The translations under genes were made by a program, and so were the position numbers. Below are positions 26,747 through 35,247 of a stretch of 64,000 nucleotides of DNA, piece by piece; position 1 is the stretch's first letter; each line of letters starts with the position of its first letter. A model generated the notes under the pieces. That model searched no databases, was not told where the DNA came from, and saw only the letters and a list, made by a program, of their open reading frames with translations. Origin of the DNA: Vibrio toranzoniae (GTDB lineage: Bacteria > Pseudomonadota > Gammaproteobacteria > Enterobacterales > Vibrionaceae); assembly GCF_024347655.1 (NCBI RefSeq), contig NZ_AP025514.1, positions 1,550,001 to 1,614,000 on the forward strand, given 5' to 3'.

Positions 26747-27144
26747 GTTTGCCACCGCAATGTAGCCAAAGGCTTAGCGCCAAGGTGCTGAATTAGCTAT
26801 GAAACTACTGGCTTTGAATGCAAAAGTAAAACGGACAGCTCAGAATTCAAACCCAACCAACAAAACAAACTTGGCTAAGAAGTCTTTCGTAGATGCCGAC
26901 AGCCACAAATACCATCTTTCAATGTTCCCGCTTAACTTTCAAAACCAAAGAAGCAGCGCGCAAGAACATTGAGAAATGAACCTTACTGGCACGAAAGGAT
27001 TGAATGACACGAAAGCCAATTAACCGAAAAACTGGCTACGCGAGATGCCTATTTCGATGAAAAGTCTTTGGGAAATAACAGGTGAATAGCTAGGACGTGG
27101 AACAAGGCTCTTAGACCACAAACGCTTTTCTGCTCCTTGCAAAC
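26747..27144 (-). repeat. Repeat cassette type B, copy B5
   Basis: A 398-bp body with the same one-base insertion as B2 in the plus-strand frame. Confidence 0.85.
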
Positions 27145-27266
27145 TAACGCCGCGTTAAGTGGTGAGCAACGCCAACCACCTTGCCTAAACCATTGCACCA
27201 TAAACACTAAAGCTGACTAAGACTCAGAATGCCGAGCGTTGGGAATCCGTCTTAAACGCTTTGTTA
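27145..27266 (-). other. attC site 32
   Basis: VCR-like site of 122 bp for the frameshifted cassette gene, whose shifted frame ends on its TAA. Confidence 0.92.
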
Positions 27267-27838
27267 ACTGTTTTTAGACTTCAGGACAAAGTCTTTTTCT
27301 CTAGTTGGTCCATTGATTCTATTAATTATTTCATTTGTGAGAGTTAAGTCCCGCTTGATATTTTGCCCATTTATATTGAAGTGTAGCTCTGACTTGGAAC
27401 CAATAACTAACGTTGATACGTCAAGACTACGCTCTTTTGAACCTTCTACACAAATTATGTTGTTTTGAGCAATTCAGATATAGGAAAACGGTACGATTCA
27501 CCCGCAACCAAACCTCTTTCAAATAGAGTATGGAATAGCCTGTCACCACTTTTTCCTTTTTCATGATGAACATGAACGTTTTTCAGCAAAGTACATGAAT
27601 AGTTCGAACGTTTGAAAAAACGTTCCTTAACTAAGATGGATATGTCTAGAACGAAAACTCGTTCACTTTCTGAAGTCGCCGTGACCGTTATCTCATCAAG
27701 TCCAGAAGTGATAAAAATATTACAAGTCCTACTTAAGCTTTCAGATATCTTATAAGACTTCAACGCAGCGAATGCACTGCATATTGCTGCAATTGTAGCT
27801 AAAGATGTCAAAACTAAATTCCAATCAATAATGCCCAT
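27264..27838 (-). pseudogene. Hypothetical membrane-anchored cassette gene with a frameshift
   Basis: The first 127 codons (from 27838) encode an N-terminal membrane helix (VLTSLATIAAICSAFAALKS) and a beta-rich domain (FVLDISILVKERFFKRSNY), ending ISELLKTT-stop at 27455. A second frame, offset by one base, is open without interruption from there to the attC: AQNNIICVEGSKERSLDV, then LHFNINGQNIKRDLTL and DFVLKSKNS-stop. Joined, the product would be about 190 residues and would end on attC TAA like its neighbours. A one-base deletion near 27465 (or a sequencing error) explains this. The family is not recognised. GAGGAAG precedes the start. Confidence 0.75.
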
Positions 27839-27855
27839 ACTTCCTCAAAAACAGT

Positions 27856-27975
27856 TAACGCTAAGCTAAGTAGTGAGCAACCGTAATACGAAGTCACCGC
27901 ATAACACCTTAAACACATAAATCAACGCATACTAAAAATGCCACGCGTTGCGAGTCTGCCTTAAGCGCTTTGTTA
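27856..27975 (-). other. attC site 33
   Basis: VCR-like site with one extra base (gagcaaccgtaat) in an arm. It follows repeat cassette A8. Confidence 0.9.
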
Positions 27976-28403
27976 GTTTGCCACCGCGATGAAACCAGAG
28001 GTTTAGCGCCAAGGTGCTGAATTAACTATGAAACTACTGACTTTGAACACAAAAGTAAAACGGGCGGCTCAGAAGTTAAACCCAACCAACAAAACGCACT
28101 TGGCTAAGAAGCGACATACGACAAATGGCCACGGTTTAAAGCGCTTTAACTGGCAAAGGATGCGTTCGATTAACCTGACAACCACGTGCGACCAAGCCAT
28201 TTGTTAGCGAATGAGCCGCCAAGAAAAAGAAAACGCACCAACGAACTAGCAATAATGTTAGAACCAGTAAGTGACTCACTTACCGCAAACGCTTCCAACA
28301 TAGTGCCACCGGAAAGTTCGTGAGATTGGAAAACGAACAGGTGAATAGCTAGAACGCAGAACAAAGCTTTTAGACCACAAACGCTTTTCTGCCCTTTGCA
28401 AAC
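27976..28403 (-). repeat. Repeat cassette type A, copy A8
   Basis: A 428-bp body. The plus-strand frame 28028-28207 is intact for 59 codons, the same length as the B1 frame. Confidence 0.85.
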
Positions 28404-28525
28404 TAACGCCGCGTTAAGTAGTGAGCAACGCTACCACCTAACCTAAATCATTGCACCGTAAACACCAAAAATCGACTTGAACTGAGAATGCCGAGCGTTG
28501 CGAATCTGCCTTAAACGCTTTGTTA
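28404..28525 (-). other. attC site 34
   Basis: VCR-like site of 122 bp for the 164-residue hypothetical cassette. Confidence 0.92.
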
Positions 28526-28533
28526 TACGTTTT

Positions 28534-29028
28534 TTACCACTTAGGAACCATGCTCAATGCACTGTGTATTTGGTCTCTAGCAATATCACCGAATAAGTGA
28601 GTTTTTGCCATAAGCATATTAACAGCAGCACCGTTTGAAGCAGTTTGATTACGAATACGTTCTTTAGCTGCAAATGCAGATTTTTGACGTTTATAGACAT
28701 CTTCCCACCAATCTCTACCATGCCTCTTAAGTAAGCTAGCTTTAATGGACTTGAAACGTTGTCTACTATCGCTACCCTCACCAGAAGCTAACACACTTGC
28801 CCATATCATGCGCTTTTGCAGATCATTTGGAAGCCAGTTTTGCTTTTGAAGATCTGAGATAACTTCGGGATGAAGATAGAGAGTATTCTCTGACACTTTT
28901 CTGGCAATCCACAGCGATTGAGCACGCTCGAACGCAGCTTTCTTCTCTTGCGAACTGTAACCTTGGCAATGTTGCTTCCAAGTTTCCAGCTCATCAATTG
29001 AAGCTAATTTCTGAACTAGTTCTTCCAA
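28534..29028 (-). CDS. Hypothetical cassette protein, about 164 residues
   Basis: I do not recognise this protein. It is soluble, helical and basic, with segments YSSQEKKAAFERAQSLWIA, WLPNDLQKRMIWASVLASG and RHGRDWWEDVYKRQKSAF. No catalytic motif stands out. There is no ATG at the start: two TTG codons follow GGAGG, at spacing 2 and 8. The second is chosen here; the first would give 166 residues. It ends 8 bases before attC 34. Confidence 0.65.
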   Translation of the reverse strand: MEELVQKLASIDELETWKQHCQGYSSQEKKAAFERAQSLWIARKVSENTLYLHPEVISDLQKQNWLPNDLQKRMIWASVLASGEGSDSRQRFKSIKASLLKRHGRDWWEDVYKRQKSAFAAKERIRNQTASNGAAVNMLMAKTHLFGDIARDQIHSALSMVPKW

Positions 29029-29050
29029 TGTCAAATCCTCCGGAAACGTA

Positions 29051-29170
29051 TAACGCTAAGCTAAGTGGCTAACAAACCTGCCACCTGACTCAATTTGAAC
29101 ACCTTAAACACACAACTTAACCAAACCAAAAATGCCGAGCGTTTGTTAGTCCGTCTTAAGCGCTTTGTTA
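29051..29170 (-). other. attC site 35 (variant arm)
   Basis: VCR-like site with a different inner arm (ggctaacaaacctgccacc and gagcgtttgttagtcc), shared only with attC 37 and 39. It follows cassette A9. Confidence 0.9.
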
Positions 29171-29597
29171 GTTTGCCACCGCGATAAAACCAAAGGTTTA
29201 GCGCCAAGGTGCTGAATTGGCAATGAAACTACTGGCTTTGAACACAAAAGTAAAACGAACAGCTCAGAATTTAAACTCAACCAACAAAACGCACTTGGCT
29301 AAGAAGCGACATACGACAAACAACCACGGTTTGAAGCGCTTTAACTGGCAAAGGATTCGTTCGACCAACCTGACAACCAAATATGACCAAGCCATTTGTT
29401 TACTAATTAGCCGCCAAGACCAAGAAAACGCACCAACGAATTAGCAACAATGTTAGAGCCAGTAAGTGACTAACTCGCCGCAAACGCTTCCAATATAGTG
29501 CCACCGGAAGGTTCGTGAGATTGGAAAAGGAACAGGTGAATAGCTAGAACGTAGAACAACGCTCTTAGACCACAAACGCTTTCTGCCCTTTGCAAAC
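29171..29597 (-). repeat. Repeat cassette type A, copy A9
   Basis: A 427-bp body. The plus-strand frame (29217-29444) is open for 75 codons: KLLALNTKVKRTAQNLNS through LISRQDQENAPTN. Confidence 0.85.
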
Positions 29598-29716
29598 TAA
29601 CGCTAAGCTAAGTAGTGAGCAACGCAATACAAAGCCACCGCATAACACCTTAAACACATAAATCAACGCATACTAAAAATGCCACGCGTTGCGAATCTGT
29701 CTTAAGCGCTTTGTTA
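29598..29716 (-). other. attC site 36
   Basis: VCR-like site of 119 bp following repeat cassette A10. Confidence 0.92.
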
Positions 29717-30143
29717 ATTTGCCACCACGATGAAGCCAAAGGCTTAGCGCCAAGGTGCTGAATTAACTATGAAACTACTGACTTTGAACACAAAAGTAAA
29801 ACGGGCGGCTCAGAAGTTAAACCCAACTAACAAAACGCACTTGGCTAAGAAGCGACATGCGGGATATAACCACGGTTTGAAGCGCTTTAACTGGCAAAGG
29901 ATTCGTTCGACTAACCTGACAACCAAATGTGACCAAGCCATTTGTTAGCAAGTTAGTCACCAAGAAAAAGAAAACGCGCCAAAGAACTAGCGATAATGTT
30001 AGAACCAGTAAGTGACTCACTCACCACAAACACTTCCAACATAGTACCACCGGAAAGTTCGTGAGATTGAAAAACGAACAGGTGTAAAGCATAAAACCGG
30101 ACTAGGCTCTTAGACCACAAACGCTTTTCTGCTCCTTGCAAAC
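29717..30143 (-). repeat. Repeat cassette type A, copy A10
   Basis: A 427-bp body. The plus-strand frame 29769-29948 is intact for 59 codons. Confidence 0.85.
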
Positions 30144-30263
30144 TAACGCTAAGCTAAGTGGCTAACAAACCTGCCACCTGACTCAATTTGAACCCCTTAA
30201 ACACACAACTTAACCAAACCAAAAATGCCGAGCGTTTGTTAGTCCGTCTTAAGCGCTTTGTTA
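30144..30263 (-). other. attC site 37 (variant arm)
   Basis: Near-identical to attC 35 and 39. It follows cassette A11. Confidence 0.9.
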
Positions 30264-30691
30264 GTTTGCCACCGCGATGAAACCAAAGGTTTAGCGCCAA
30301 GTTGCTGAATTAGCTATAAAATACTGGCTTTAAACGCAAAAGTAAAACAAGCAGCTCAGAATTAAAACCCAACCAACAAAACGCACTTGGCTAAGAAGCG
30401 ACATACGACAAATGACCACGGTTTGAAACGCTTTAACTGGCAAAGGATTCATTCAATTAACCTGACAACCAAGTGTGCTCAAGCCATTTGTTAGCGAAAT
30501 TAGTCACCAAGACAAAGAAGACGCACCACAGAACTAGCAACAATGTTAGAACCTGTAAGTGACTCACTCGCCGCAAACGCTTCCAACATAGTGCCACCGG
30601 AAAGAGAGTGAGATTAGAAAGCTGTCAGGTGAATAGCTAGAACGTAGAACAACGCTTTTAGACCACAAACGCTTTTCTGCTCCTTGCAAAC
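30264..30691 (-). repeat. Repeat cassette type A, copy A11
   Basis: A 428-bp body. The plus-strand start codon is lost (gctataaaatactgg). Confidence 0.85.
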
Positions 30692-30810
30692 TAACGATGA
30701 GTTAAGGCGTGAGCAACGCAATACATCAGTCACTGCAGACCCCGTAATCACTTATATCAACGCATAGTAAAAATGCCACGCGTTGTGAGTCGCTCTTGAA
30801 CGTCTTGTTA
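30692..30810 (-). other. attC site 38 (type C attC)
   Basis: Same type as attC 19; part of cassette C3. Confidence 0.92.
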
Positions 30811-31096
30811 TATTAGTGACCAAAACTTCATGATATCGCACTATCAATCTTTCACGCGCTCAATTGCCCTTTGGACACGCAAAAATCGAAGCTGAGGCAG
30901 CGGAAAATGCCTTACCTCAAAGCACAGCTCGTTCTGATTTTAATCGCAAGCGTATTAACCAGACGAGCTGTGCTTTGAGGGTAGCATGAGAATGCCCCCT
31001 GCTCACCCTTATTTTCGCTTGTAAGAGGCACACTCGATCTTACGTAATACTTTGAATTCAAAGCGTTACACCTTAAACTTAGTAAACGTCACTATA
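30692..31096 (-). repeat. Repeat cassette type C, copy C3 (405 bp)
   Basis: It shares with C4 and C5 the variant ccaaaacttcat; otherwise identical by eye to C1. The inverted repeat is intact. Confidence 0.9.
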
Positions 31097-31216
31097 TAAC
31101 GCTAAGCTAAGTGGCTAACAAACCTGCCACCTGACTCAATTTGAACACCTTAAACACACAACTTAACCAAACCAAAAATGCCGAGCGTTTGTTAGTCCGT
31201 CTTAAGCGCTTTGTTA
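31097..31216 (-). other. attC site 39 (variant arm)
   Basis: Near-identical to attC 35 and 37. It follows cassette A12. Confidence 0.9.
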
Positions 31217-31645
31217 GTTTGCCACCACGATGAAGCCAGCTGTTTAGCGCCAAGGTGCTGAATTAATTATGAAACTACTGGCTTTGAACACAAAAGTAAA
31301 ACGAGCAGCTCGGAATTTAAACCCAACCAACACAACGCACTTGGCTAAGAAGCGACATACGACAAATGACCACGGTTTGAAGCGCTTTAACTGGCAAAGG
31401 ATTCATTCAATTAACCTGACAACCAAGTGTGACCAAGCCATTTATTAGCGAAATTAGTCACCAAGACAAAGAAGACGCGCCAAAGAATTAGCAACAATGT
31501 TAGAACCAGTAAGTGACTAACGCACCGCAAACGCTTCCAATACAGTGCCACCGGAAAGTTCGTGAGATTGAAAAACGAACAGGTGAATAGCTAGAACGTA
31601 GAACAACGCTCTTAGACCACAAACGCTTTTCTGCCCTTTGCAAAC
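31217..31645 (-). repeat. Repeat cassette type A, copy A12
   Basis: A 429-bp body. The plus-strand frame 31269-31448 is intact for 59 codons. The 22-codon downstream frame is truncated by TAA. Confidence 0.85.
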
Positions 31646-31738
31646 TAACGCCACGTTAAGGCGTGAGTGAATGTGTGCCACAATTGGAGCGAAGCGAAAA
31701 TGGCACGCGTTTACGAATCGCTCTTAAACGTTTTGTTA
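31646..31738 (-). other. attC site 40 (short, 93 bp)
   Basis: A compact attC with the gagcgaagcgaaaatgg loop, like attC 11. It belongs to the AlbA_2-like cassette. Confidence 0.85.
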
Positions 31739-31761
31739 TGTGCGTTTTATTTATATCTAAT

Positions 31762-31796
31762 TAGGCAACGTTATTGGAACCTTAAATGCTTTGTTA
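31762..31796 (-). other. attC remnant
   Basis: The segment ggcaacgttattggaacc followed by ttaaatgctttgtta matches the opening end of other attC sites. The rest of the site is missing. It lies between attC 40 and the AlbA_2-like gene and looks like a deletion scar from a lost cassette boundary. Confidence 0.55.
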
Positions 31797-31801
31797 TATG
31801 C

Positions 31802-32944
31802 CTACACGAGTTGCTCGAAGATCCATTCAGAGAACACCCTTTCAATGTGCCAACGGTTGTAGTTACCATCTGGAAACCTTGACTCAAGTAACTTATTTCG
31901 ATTAAGCATGAATGCATTGTATTTCTCTTTGAACTCAGCTTGTAACTGTAGCCTTTCACTATCATTACCAATGATAAAAAATGGTAGTCTAATAATTGGT
32001 GGCTTAATCTGTGAAGAAATTGGAGATGCTAAGGCTCTTGAAGTAATCGTTGCTGTCTCAATTTCCCGTAAATGCTTAAACAAGCTATATACTAATGTAC
32101 CTTTTTGAAAATAATAAAAATCACAGTAAAAATCCGCTTCAAAGCCATCATTAGCTTCGGGGTATGTAATAAATTCAATATCGGGAAACGGGATTTTCAA
32201 ATTTTCTTTATAATAATGCACGACTAAAAGTTCTTCGATTACAGCATTTTTATATTTTAGATAGTAGTTATACTGTTTTGGTTGTTCGACAAGAACATTT
32301 TGCCACCAATAGTTACCACCTTCATATTCAAGTTCACCTATCTCGATTGTAAAGTCAGGATCAACTGCATAATAAGCTTTATCTACTCCGTCATAAATCC
32401 AGTTTTCGGAGTCTTCTAAGATAATCGAAAACCGTTTAGGGGCGGATAAATCAAGTCCAAACCTTTCAGACCACATAGCCTTTAGGTCAGATGGATTCGC
32501 ACATGAATCTAATGGCGTATTAGTGTCCTCAACACGCGAGTAAACAACCCCGGCACGAATGAGCTTGTTCTTACAACGAAACTCCTGTGTGAGGTAATAC
32601 GGCTTAAGCCGTTCATTAAATATTGTTAGTACAGCAATCTCAGCACCTTTGTATACCAAAGCATTCAATTGTATATTGGGTACGTTATGTTCACTAAATG
32701 CCAACTTTCGTAAATGATTGATAATGTCTGCTTGGCTGTATGACTTATCTTCCTGAGATAAACCTAGTACCTCAAGTGAGTCTGAAATGCCAAAGACAAT
32801 ATATCTATTACCATCATGTATGACATTTGCCATACATAAAATGTCATGGACTAACGCAGCGATATTTTCATGAAATTTTTGTTTAAAATCCCACCACAGA
32901 CCTTCTCTACCGCTTAGAAGCAACTGATTAACTAAATGTTCCAT
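31802..32944 (-). CDS. AlbA_2 (Schlafen-like) putative nucleic-acid-binding protein
   Basis: The protein of 380 residues is by far the largest cassette product here. The N-terminal domain reads EGLWWDFKQKFHEN, then LVHDILCMANVIHDGNRYIVFGISD, the pattern of AlbA_2/Schlafen AlbA-like domains. These are found in regulators, helicase-linked proteins and some defence systems. The rest (about 150-380) matches nothing I can name, with many aromatic residues (WWQNVLVEQPKQYNYYLKY). GGAG lies 5 bases before the chosen ATG (MEHLVNQLLL); the extra 18 upstream codons come from attC 41. The stop is 5 bases from the attC remnant. Confidence 0.75.
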   Translation of the reverse strand: MEHLVNQLLLSGREGLWWDFKQKFHENIAALVHDILCMANVIHDGNRYIVFGISDSLEVLGLSQEDKSYSQADIINHLRKLAFSEHNVPNIQLNALVYKGAEIAVLTIFNERLKPYYLTQEFRCKNKLIRAGVVYSRVEDTNTPLDSCANPSDLKAMWSERFGLDLSAPKRFSIILEDSENWIYDGVDKAYYAVDPDFTIEIGELEYEGGNYWWQNVLVEQPKQYNYYLKYKNAVIEELLVVHYYKENLKIPFPDIEFITYPEANDGFEADFYCDFYYFQKGTLVYSLFKHLREIETATITSRALASPISSQIKPPIIRLPFFIIGNDSERLQLQAEFKEKYNAFMLNRNKLLESRFPDGNYNRWHIERVFSEWIFEQLV

Positions 32945-32963
32945 ATATCTCCACTCGGGCATA

Positions 32964-33082
32964 TAACGATGAGTTAAGGCGTGAGCAACGCAATACATCA
33001 GTCACTGCAGACCCCGTAATCACTTATATCAACGCATAGTAAAAATGCCACGCGTTGTGAGTCGCTCTTGAACGTCTTGTTA
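32964..33082 (-). other. attC site 41 (type C attC)
   Basis: Same type as attC 19; part of cassette C4. Confidence 0.92.
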
Positions 33083-33368
33083 TATTAGTGACCAAAACTT
33101 CATGATATCGCACTATCAATCTTTCACGCGCTCAATTGCCCTTTGGACACGCAAAAATCGAAGCTGAGGCAGCGGAAAATGCCTTACCTCAAAGCACAGC
33201 TCGTTCTGATTTTAATCGCAAGCGTATTAACCAGACGAGCTGTGCTTTGAGGGTAGCATGAGAATGCCCCCTGCTCACCCTTATTTTCGCTTGTAAGAGG
33301 CACACTCGATCTTACGTAATACTTTGAATTCAAAGCGTTACACCTTAAACTTAGTAAACGTCACTATA
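32964..33368 (-). repeat. Repeat cassette type C, copy C4 (405 bp)
   Basis: By eye identical to C3 and C5; the inverted repeat is intact. Confidence 0.9.
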
Positions 33369-33489
33369 TAACGCCTTGCTAAGGTGTGAGTAACGCAATA
33401 CAAAAGCTACCGCACAGCGCCTTAATCATCATAAGCCACCGCATAGTAAAAATGCCACGCGTTACGAATCACTCTTAAGCAATTTGTTA
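33369..33489 (-). other. attC site 42
   Basis: VCR-like site of 121 bp for the divergent repeat cassette D. Confidence 0.92.
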
Positions 33490-33916
33490 GTACATGCGCT
33501 ACTTCTATTTATGCGCTCCAAGATATTGAAAACTGGCATAATATGAAAGGCTTTGAACACTGAAGTGAGACGGGTAGCTACAAAACTTACACTCGATTAG
33601 GAGACAAAAGTTGGCTAGAAGAAAAACGCACTGAACAGCCCTACTTTCACTTGCTTCAAATTAGAAAAGGATTCGATCCTCGCACTTTAATGCAACACTT
33701 AAAGAAAGATAGGATTCACTTAGGAAGTACAGCGGAAGCGAAAAAGCGCCAAAGAAATAGACTAAGAGTTAGAAACCGTAAACGGTGAAAACAAAGCGAA
33801 CACTCCGCATATAGTGCCACCGGAAAGAACGTGAAAGGCACAAACTGAAAGGTGTAAAGACGAGCGCCAAAACAGATAAACACCAAAACTTAAGACCATT
33901 GATGTCAAACCCGTAC
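33490..33916 (-). repeat. Divergent relative of the type A/B cassettes (D)
   Basis: A 427-bp body, the same size as type A, with scattered matches: cgggtagct, ttggctagaag, aaaggattcg, atagtgccaccggaaag. The plus strand holds a 74-codon frame without a good start: GSYKTYTRLGDKSWLEEKR, then QPYFHLLQIRKGFDPRTL and HLGSTAEAKKRQRNRL. It is very basic at the end. In-frame TGA precedes it. Confidence 0.7.
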
Positions 33917-34036
33917 TAACGCCGCGTTAAGTGGTGAACAACGCGATCACCAAACCTAAACATTGTGCCGTAAACACTAAAGCTGATTCAAACCAAAGAT
34001 GCCAAGCGTTGTGAATCCGCCTTAAACGCTTTGTTA
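33917..34036 (-). other. attC site 43
   Basis: VCR-like site of 120 bp for the 181-residue hypothetical cassette. Confidence 0.92.
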
Positions 34037-34047
34037 TGTTCACATTG

Positions 34048-34593
34048 CTAAAGGTGCTTAATTAAATCAATGTAATACCTTAAAGCAAAACAAAACTTTG
34101 TCGCATCCAATACAATGATCCAGTCTTTTTTATTGAAGCTACCTTTGAGCTCACACTTACCTACCCAATACTCTGAGCCAGATTCATTTTTGGCGAACAC
34201 TAAATCGTACGAAGTTGCATGAATAATTTTATTACAACACTCACGTAGAGAAGGCTTAAAACTTCCTTTTATTACTTCGGCAACTTTTTCAAAATGCTTA
34301 AAAGCTTCTAGATCGGGTGAATATTGGGGATTATCTTCAATAGAAAAGTCATAGCTATCTTGTAAAACCCTTGTACGTGTAGCACATAGAATGAGGTGAC
34401 TACTTACCGTCTCAATTAACCATTCAATGTAAGACGCGTACTCTATTTCATATTCAGAAACAGAGTATTCTTCCGCCTTTTCTGTGTTGTACGATTCTGA
34501 CAACTTGCTCACATGATTAGCGCTTGCCGAAGCTAATTGTTCAATATAGTACGCTTCATGTACGATCGAATTGTAGTAAATAGGATGTGACAT
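34048..34593 (-). CDS. Hypothetical cassette protein, 181 residues
   Basis: I do not recognise this protein. It is soluble, with an acidic N-terminal helix region (YYIEQLASASANHVSKLSE, EYEIEYASYIEWLIETVSSH) and a mixed C-terminal part with YWVGKCELKGSFNKKDWIIV, LDATKFCFALRYYIDLIKHL. GGAG five bases upstream supports the ATG of MSHPIYYNS; the frame extending to 34656 is attC 44 translation. Confidence 0.7.
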   Translation of the reverse strand: MSHPIYYNSIVHEAYYIEQLASASANHVSKLSESYNTEKAEEYSVSEYEIEYASYIEWLIETVSSHLILCATRTRVLQDSYDFSIEDNPQYSPDLEAFKHFEKVAEVIKGSFKPSLRECCNKIIHATSYDLVFAKNESGSEYWVGKCELKGSFNKKDWIIVLDATKFCFALRYYIDLIKHL

Positions 34594-34619
34594 TTTATCT
34601 CCGTGAACATAACGCCCTG

Positions 34620-34729
34620 TTAAGGGGTGAGCAACGCAATACCGAAGCCGCCGCATACCACCTTAATCACTAAAACCAACGCATAGTAAAAATGCCACGC
34701 GTTGCGAATCCCTCTTGAACAGTTTGTTA
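34620..34729 (-). other. attC site 44
   Basis: VCR-like site of 110 bp for the VOC-family cassette. Confidence 0.9.
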
Positions 34730-34740
34730 GGGCGCAGAGC

Positions 34741-35112
34741 CTATTGATACACGCTGACTTCTATTAAGTTTTTATCAAGATCCAAAAAATAGACCGATTG
34801 GATTGCACCAACAGCTCCTGATTTTTCGACTGGACCCTCTATGATTTTGACATTTTCTTTGACTAAATGGTTTACCACTGATGTCAACGGCCAATCTGAA
34901 ATTAAGCAAACATCACCTGAACCAACATTAGCTACATTTCGCGGTTCTTGGCCAAGAAGCTGAAAGTTAATCTTTTGATTTCCGAACGTTACAGCCTTAC
35001 GGCCATTGGCAAAAGTCACCTCTTCCATGCACAAAACCCGTTTATAAAAGTCCACTGATTTTTCTATGTCGGAGACTGTGAGAACAATATGATCTATGTG
35101 ATGAATCATCAT
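34741..35112 (-). CDS. VOC-family (glyoxalase/bleomycin-resistance fold) protein
   Basis: The protein of 123 residues has the paired beta-alpha-beta modules of the vicinal oxygen chelate fold. It starts HHIDHIVLTVSDIEKSVDFY with a metal-binding His (DHIVLTV), and ends SVYFLDLDKNLIEVSVY with the second-module Glu. Family members include glyoxalase I, dioxygenases and antibiotic-binding proteins; which applies here is unknown. AAGGAG precedes a double ATG. It sits second in the array counted from the right. Confidence 0.9.
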   Translation of the reverse strand: MMIHHIDHIVLTVSDIEKSVDFYKRVLCMEEVTFANGRKAVTFGNQKINFQLLGQEPRNVANVGSGDVCLISDWPLTSVVNHLVKENVKIIEGPVEKSGAVGAIQSVYFLDLDKNLIEVSVYQ

Positions 35113-35128
35113 TTTACTCCTTGCGCCC

Positions 35129-35247
35129 TAACGATGAGTTAAGGCGTGAGCAACGCAATACATCAGTCACTGCAGACCCCGTAATCACTTATATCAACGC
35201 ATAGTAAAAATGCCACGCGTTGTGAGTCGCTCTTGAACGTCTTGTTA
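35129..35247 (-). other. attC site 45 (type C attC, nearest the right border)
   Basis: Same type as attC 19; part of cassette C5, the first cassette of the array in reading direction. Confidence 0.92.

Noticed and set aside
13818-30020. Repeated minus-strand hydrophobic frames (MSHLLALTLLLxLWCVFFVL type) in type A cassettes as a membrane protein family
   Set aside because: Frames appear in several copies with different starts and ends, and copies carry stops. They are the complement of the plus-strand frame, which has better-defined equal ends, so they are probably by-products.
32964-33082. N-terminal 18 residues of the AlbA_2-like frame as part of the protein
   Set aside because: They are encoded by attC 41 sequence, and a good ribosome-binding site precedes the internal Met.
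12377-35247. Regularly spaced repeats as a CRISPR array
   Set aside because: Repeats are about 120 bp with internal dyad symmetry, conserved outer cores TAAC and GTTA, and gene-sized spacers. These are attC sites, and no cas genes are present.
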